Shown here: one piece after another, positions 58,865 through 64,000 of the stretch
Layout of the letters: each line of letters opens with the position of its first letter
How positions within the stretch are numbered: the first letter of the stretch is position 1
Assembly: GCA_028023455.1 (NCBI GenBank)
Contig: JAQFVV010006294.1
Location: forward strand, 1,240,001 to 1,304,000
Direction: 5' to 3'
Origin: Epiperipatus broadwayi
Taxonomy: Eukaryota > Onychophora > Udeonychophora > Euonychophora > Peripatidae
Length of the DNA stretch: 64,000 nucleotides
Notes under the pieces: model-generated
Databases searched by the model: none
Told to the model about the DNA's origin: nothing
Seen by the model: the letters and a program-made list of their open reading frames with translations, nothing else
Position numbers and translations under genes: made by a program

Positions 58865-59595
58865 AAATCAGCGCATAACAGCAGAGCTTCTTCAAATTAA
58901 ATCACAATTTATTATAAACTTAATATAAATTATAATACATAATAAATAATGCCCGAGCGCTTTCAAGAGAACTTAGCTCTCATAATCATGGGTAACAAAG
59001 AGTAAGCGTAACAAGGTTGCTAAGTGTAAATATATGCAGATATATGTAAATTAATTGAACTATATGCGTAAATCTAATTAACCCATTTCTTAGAAATTTT
59101 ATAACACGCATCTTTCCTATTCATAGCCTTATCATCCATGGCAATAAAACATGCTTCCTTCACCTTTCTCTTAACATCATTTCTTTCCCTACAAACTATT
59201 CTTGGATTTTCAGGTTCACATGAATGACCAGAAACTTCATGTGAACCTGAAAATCCAAGAATAGTTTGTAGGGAAAGAAATGATGTTAAGAGAAAGGTGA
59301 AGGAGGCATGTTTTATTGCCATGGATGATAAGGCTATGAATAGGAAAGATGCGTATTATAAAATTTCTAAGAAATGGGTTAATTAGATTTACGCATATAG
59401 TTCAATTAATTTACATATATCTGCATATATTTACACTTAGCAACCTTGTTACGCTTACTCTTTGTTACCCATGATTATGAGAGCTAAGTTCTCTTGAAAG
59501 CGCTCGGGCATTATTTATTATGTATTATAATTTATATTAAGTTTATAATAAATTGTGATTTAATTTGAAGAAGCTCTGCTGTTATGCGATGATTT
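58865..59595. repeat. Near-perfect 730-bp palindrome made of a Penelope-like 3' end
   Basis: Two arms of about 355 bp, almost identical, meet at a 19-bp centre (59221-59239) that itself starts tgaa and ends ttca. On the + strand the right arm codes CEPENPRIVCRERNDVKRK, VKEACFIAMDDKAMNRKD, AYYKISKKWVN, stop. This resembles the RKVKEA...W end that follows the GIY-YIG domain in PLE proteins. The left arm is the same sequence inverted. After the stop come a hairpin (gagctaagttctc) and gaaagcgctcgggc. Confidence 0.85.
59241..59386 (+). pseudogene. C-terminal tail of a Penelope-like ORF
   Basis: A 48-codon tail ending KISKKWVN at a TAG. The KRKVKEACFIAM block and the Trp near the end fit the post-GIY-YIG tail of PLE proteins. 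The GIY-YIG domain itself is missing because the palindrome begins just upstream. The mirror copy lies on the - strand at 59074-59220, so the open 82-codon frame across the centre on the - strand is an artefact of the palindrome. Confidence 0.6.
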
Positions 59596-61909
59596 GTGCA
59601 TTAAAATTGTATATATAAAAAATATTCTAAATCATTGTCTTTTTTTTTTTCTTAAGAGAATTGGAATTTTTTAAAAATAAATTCAGTTTTTATGGATAGT
59701 TAAATAAAGAAAAATGCATGCTAATTAAAAAAGTATATTTACTTATACTTAATTAAGGTTCCATAATTAAGCAATTATTTCATTATTTATAAGTAAACTC
59801 CTAGAAGGCAGAAAAACAATTTGTTATTAGCATTAAAGAAAACTTTGCCGAAGTAAGAGCGGGGGGGGGGGGGGTTATGAATCAGAAAAGATGTATTTGC
59901 CAAACATAAAATTATATATATACAGTAGCCTAATAATTTATGAATCCCATTTGTCTGAGTGCAATCATAATGCAGTATGATGCATGATATAGAGAAGACA
60001 GACAGTGCACGTCATTGCAGCTTGATAATAATTAGCTAAATAAAGAATTCATATAGGTAGAAACTACTTTTTGATACAAATTCTCATAATAGAAATTTTT
60101 ATATATGTAAAGTGATTTTCAACAATATCTGTAATATGTGCATAATTATACTATCCCTGCTTCCAAAATGTAATTACTTAATAGTGAAATGTTTTTATGC
60201 CATGTTTTATAGTTTGTAGCCTGAAGATAATGTGTTTTCCTCCTGTCCTAATCTCTTGATAGAGGTTTGTCCCTGTTGTTCAAAAGTTGTGTTAGCTTGC
60301 TGGAGTGTTCAATGAATTCAGAGTCCCAAAATTGGAGATTAATTTCAAGTATGATTGAAAAGAAATCAAAGAAAAGCATAAAGAAATATTAAATATCAAC
60401 TATTCAGAAGACAAATCTATGGTTTTAGAAAGGTATCTGAATAGTAAACATATTTAAATATAGGGAAGGAAGTAAATAATTATATTTGTAGATGTAATAA
60501 TATTGTGATTTTATTTGAATATTATATACATATTTGTGATGTATTAATATTTTATTTATTTGTGTTAATTATTTTTATGTTTTTTATTTTTGTTTAAGGA
60601 AACTTGATAATGACTACAGAATGTAGTTGACACGTTGTATGGAGTAAAAATAAAATTATAGTTTGAATAAACAAGTTTTAAAAAGAAAAAGGAGAAATCT
60701 TGATTTTTATATAAACTTACCAATTATTAAATCTGTTGTTAAGATTTTTGATGTTTACAAATGTACTTAGACCTTTTTTTTTTTTTAATACCTTCGAAAA
60801 ATAATTTATAAATTAATTTAATCCTTATTACCTATTTATTATATATTTATTGGATTTTTTGGTACTTATATTTATAATCAGGGTTATCAAATAAGTTCCT
60901 GGAGTGCAACTTCTACTACGGAAGATTACACATGGAATAATAATACATTTATGTTATATATTAATTTCCATTAATATTCTGACATTTTCAGCCTAGAGAA
61001 AGCTCGGGGACATAAATTTATTTAAAAAACAATGAAAATAAGCTAAGATTTAAATAACTGCATGGATACCAAATTTAGTTTTAAATCAATTTACTAAAAT
61101 TATTTTATTAATTAAAAGTCAATCATGCTTATATGCACAGACAGATGTAAAAACATAACTCAGTGATGTGTCAGAAATTTTCAATTAGAGAGAGAGGAAA
61201 AACTAATTTATAAAAAGCTGCAATATCTAGCCTTTATTGACCAATTTAACCCATATTTTGCTGACACACATAATTTTTTGTACATTACTGTAAAATGTAC
61301 ATGTAATAGTAAGCCAATGATGTATAGCATTCCCATAATCCTCAAAACAAATGCAAACAGTGTTTGAATCATAGTGAGGAAAAAATAAATACAATTTTCA
61401 TCGAATACATAATATATATATATATACACTAGGTAATAAAAATAAAATGAATTCAAAAATTAGCTTAGTCCTAAGTAATTATATACATCAAATTTTTAAT
61501 GTGGATTTAGTAATTAGTAAGTTTACTGTTCTAGATATCTTTCCAATTCGTTTTCTGCATTGTAATTTTATATTTCTTTATGCCATTTTTTATTTCTTTT
61601 CTGTCATACTTGGAATTTCCAATTTTTCTTTTTGAATTCTCTGAAGAATATACTGCTTCACTACAGCAAACTGAGACAATTTTTGAGTATCAGGACCAAA
61701 CTCCAGTCTTTTTTGCATCAATTTCATTTTTGGACTATTGAGTATAACACTTAGCATAGAAACATTCCATTATGATTATACTCAATAAAAGAGATAATTA
61801 CTTAGCAATATCACTTAATAAATTTCTCATCATTATATAGAAATGGTCCTACTCATGCCTTTGATTATATCAATCCATGAAGATATTTAACATATATATA
61901 AGATTGAAA
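59596..61909. other. Intergenic DNA, no gene called
   Basis: AT-rich. It has a 14-G run at 59861-59874. The hydrophobic frames at 61208-61456 and 61447-61635 come from AT-rich codons and show no family motif. Confidence 0.5.
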
Positions 61910-62123
61910 TATTTGAAAACCAGGCACTTCACAAACCTGGAGCTTAATTGTAAATATAGGGGATTTGAACTCAGACTTTCAAGCACCCTTCAACTATCCA
62001 CACTATCTCATACAACTGATACACATGACCACACACATGTAGAAAAGATAAATAATCACCAATAAATGTATTTTGTGCTAAACCAGCACTCATCAGTTGA
62101 TCCAGATTATCATCTCTCACACT

Positions 62124-62169
<46 letters not shown>

Positions 62170-62980
62170 CAGTGCTCAGTTTATATTAAGATAGCAAATC
62201 TTCACACTTTAATGGACAGGCTTCAATCTATTCCAAATTCCAACTTTTCAGCCAACCATATCATTGAAAATCTGAGATGGAAAGCCCAAATCCCACGCTG
62301 ATGCCAATATTATTGCCATATCCATGTTGACCTCAAGTCACTCTAACCCCTCATGTATAAGACTTTATCCATTTAAAAACATAGAAGAGGGATGGACTGG
62401 ATACAGGCTAGATATGTAAATATTTGAAAACCAGGCACTCTTCACAAACCTGGAGCTTAATTGTAAATATAGGGGATTTGAACTCAGACTTTCAAGCACC
62501 CTTCAACTATTACAATTAATCTCCAGGTTTGTGCAGAGTGCCTGGTTTTCAAATATTTACATATGTAGCTTGTATCCTGCCCATCCCTCTTCTATGTATT
62601 TAAATGGATAAGGTCCTATAGATGAGGAGTCAGGGTGACTTGAGGTCAACATAGATATAGTAGTAATATTGGCATCAGCGTGAGATTTGGGCTTTTTATC
62701 TCAGATTTTCAATGATATGGATGGCTAAAAATTTGGAATAGATTGAAGCCTGTCCATTAAAGTATGAAGATTTGCTATCTTAATATAAACTAAGCACTGA
62801 TTATATATGTGTGTGTGGGAGATGATAATCTGGACCAACTGATGAGTGCTGGTTTAGCACGAAATACATATATTGGTGATTATTTATCTTTTCTACATGT
62901 TGTATGAGATAGTGTGAATAGTTGAAGGGTGCTTGAAAGTCTGAGTTCAAATCCCTATATTTATAAGATTGAAATGTATA
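61910..62980. repeat. Foldback repeat with tRNA-like heads (possible SINE in inverted arrangement)
   Basis: The block aaccaggcact through agcacccttcaactat occurs directly at 61918-62000 and 62422-62510. From about 62525 the whole series returns inverted to 62975, giving arms of about 450 bp (about 85-90 percent alike by eye). On the + strand of the right arm, TGAGATAGTGTG (62905-62916) and AGTTCAAATCC (62944-62954) resemble Pol III A and B boxes, close to tRNA spacing. A diverged copy lies at 22240-22735. A (AT)n tract at 62132-62167 interrupts the left arm. Confidence 0.7.
62905..62954 (+). promoter_or_regulatory. Putative Pol III internal promoter (A and B boxes) of the foldback repeat
   Basis: A-box-like TGAGATAGTGTG and B-box-like AGTTCAAATCC start 39 bases apart, against about 44 in a standard tRNA. 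The same pair, inverted, is in the left arm (B-box near 61970-61980). No cloverleaf is intact. Confidence 0.4.
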
Positions 62981-63205
62981 TATATATATAAAAGTGAGAC
63001 AAAAATTATGTTGATTAGACTGCTTTCAGTGATAGATCTATAGCTGCCAGAGAGCACTATATATTTATCTTTGTTGTCACGCAAATAAAATAATTGTGAG
63101 AAGAAAAATGTAATTTATATTTTGAACATATATAACGAGTTATTTATTTATATAGCGCTATTTTTAATCTGCAATAATAATTAGAGATTACTTCACTACA
63201 CCTGT

Positions 63206-63595
63206 TCTGGATAAATTTAAACATTTAATGAATACTCTCCTTTCCCAACACAAAATAAAATCTTTTTAAAAAGATAGAATGAACTCTATCTTTTTAACTT
63301 AAACGTATAAGCATAGGCAAATCTTAAACATTTGGGAATGAGAGCGTGAAGATATTAAATAATCATTTTCAATTCCTTTACTATGTATCGTAAATTGTAA
63401 AAAAATCGCATCATTCTTTAAAACATGGTAAAAGGAATTGAATGTGATTATTTAATAACTTCACACTCTCATTTCCAAATGTTAAGATTTGCCTTTGTAT
63501 ATACGTTTAGATTAAAAAGATGAAGTTCATTCTATTTTTCCAAAAGCCTTATCTTGGGTTTGGAGAGTATTCATTAAATGTTTAAATTATCCAGT
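63206..63595. repeat. Inverted repeat (MITE-like), arms about 180 bp
   Basis: tttaaacatttaatgaatac on the left (63216 onward) returns inverted near 63560-63590. The arms also share aggcaaatcttaaacattt, gagagcgtgaag-like and ataatcattttcaattcc boxes. A 35-bp centre lies around 63400. No ORF; target duplications not resolved. Confidence 0.7.
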
Positions 63596-63739
63596 GCATG
63601 AGTCGTAGAGTGATCAGTAATTTATATTTTGTTTTTTGTTGATTTTTGGCAATACACTTGACTCAATTAATTAAACAGGCTTTCAGTAATGTTTAAAATT
63701 AGCTGATTGTCCATTAAATTTTATTCATATAATACAATT

Positions 63740-63900
63740 TCAAAGAGATTGTAAAAGAGCCAGAAATAGACTACATGTGAGAGAGATAGATGAAATAAGA
63801 AAATGTACTGGGATGATATGGAGAAGAGAAGCTAGAGATCAGAAAAGATGGATTGAACTTGGAGCAATCATCATCCTGCAGTGGATCGATATTGGTTGAA
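63740..63900 (+). pseudogene. Possible retroelement-tail coding remnant
   Basis: One + frame reads RNRLHVREIDEIRKCTGMIW, then RREARDQKRWIELGAIIILQWIDIG and a stop. The ARD-KRW-EL arrangement recalls the C-terminal ends of RTE-like LINE proteins, but the match is short and I cannot name the family. Sequence continues toward the window end. Confidence 0.3.
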
Positions 63901-64000
63901 AAGGATGATGATTACTGTTAATGGAAAAGCTGAGGCATTTGAAATGAAAACTAGCTATTTATTATCTCCAATTTTGTTTTCCATTTTTATGACAATAGTC

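Noticed and set aside
59074-59322. 82-codon frame with a signal-peptide-like start and cysteines, resembling a small secreted protein
   Set aside because: It crosses the centre of the palindrome. Its second half is the PLE tail and its first half is the antisense of the same tail, so it is an artefact.
1-64000. CRISPR arrays, operons, Shine-Dalgarno sites and prokaryotic terminators
   Set aside because: The window is eukaryotic (spliced gene, eukaryotic retroelements); the regular repeats present are hammerhead monomers or transposon subrepeats without unique spacers.

Overview
The window is AT-rich eukaryotic DNA, rich in introns and transposons. The only host gene I can support is the 3' half of a sphingomyelin-synthase-related gene (SMSr/SAMD8 type) on the + strand: two coding exons, 13372-13522 and 29443-29786, joined by a GT-AG intron of about 15.9 kb. 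The peptide ([47 protein letters not shown]) looks arthropod-like to me, possibly chelicerate. That placement is inference from remembered family conservation. Upstream exons were not found and are probably left of the window.

Almost everything else recognisable is mobile DNA. 1-2521: a Penelope-like element (PLE) with a reverse transcriptase and a GIY-YIG nuclease, folded back on itself and carrying a nested fragment of a second PLE family. 3146-4550: a terminal-inverted-repeat (TIR) element. 9976-11847: an array of roughly 345-400 bp monomers, each carrying a hammerhead-ribozyme-like motif, turning into inverted copies, and flanked by a 12-bp direct repeat. 12916-12987: a decayed tRNA-Gly. 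The big intron (13523-29442) holds a nearly full-length, broken APE-type LINE on the - strand, a tandem duplication, a foldback repeat, a truncated Gypsy element on the + strand, a MITE inside that Gypsy, and a hAT-like MITE with 8-bp target duplications. Downstream of the gene are a 1.67-kb transposon with about 41-bp TIRs and an 8-bp target duplication (34532-36200), another TIR candidate (37404-38861), a diverged single hammerhead repeat with the best ribozyme core in the window (40745-41110), a PLE tail with tandem and inverted pseudo-LTRs that also carry hammerhead-like motifs (42540-44035), a hAT-like element with a perfect 8-bp target duplication (47225-47655), a Tigger/pogo-like element with TA duplications (55923-57086), a near-perfect palindrome built from a PLE 3' end (58865-59595), and foldback repeats with tRNA-like A and B boxes (61910-62980).

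The most interesting theme is the co-occurrence of PLEs and hammerhead tandem repeats. The 10-kb array resembles the non-autonomous, circular-RNA-forming 'retrozymes' described in animals. Its motif matches the PLE pseudo-LTR motif position for position (same spacing, same stem II length, loop CAUAA versus CACAA), and both repeats carry a similar block downstream of it. That suggests a non-autonomous family descended from, or mobilised by, the PLE. Most retroelement reading frames here are broken, so the copies visible in this window look inactive.
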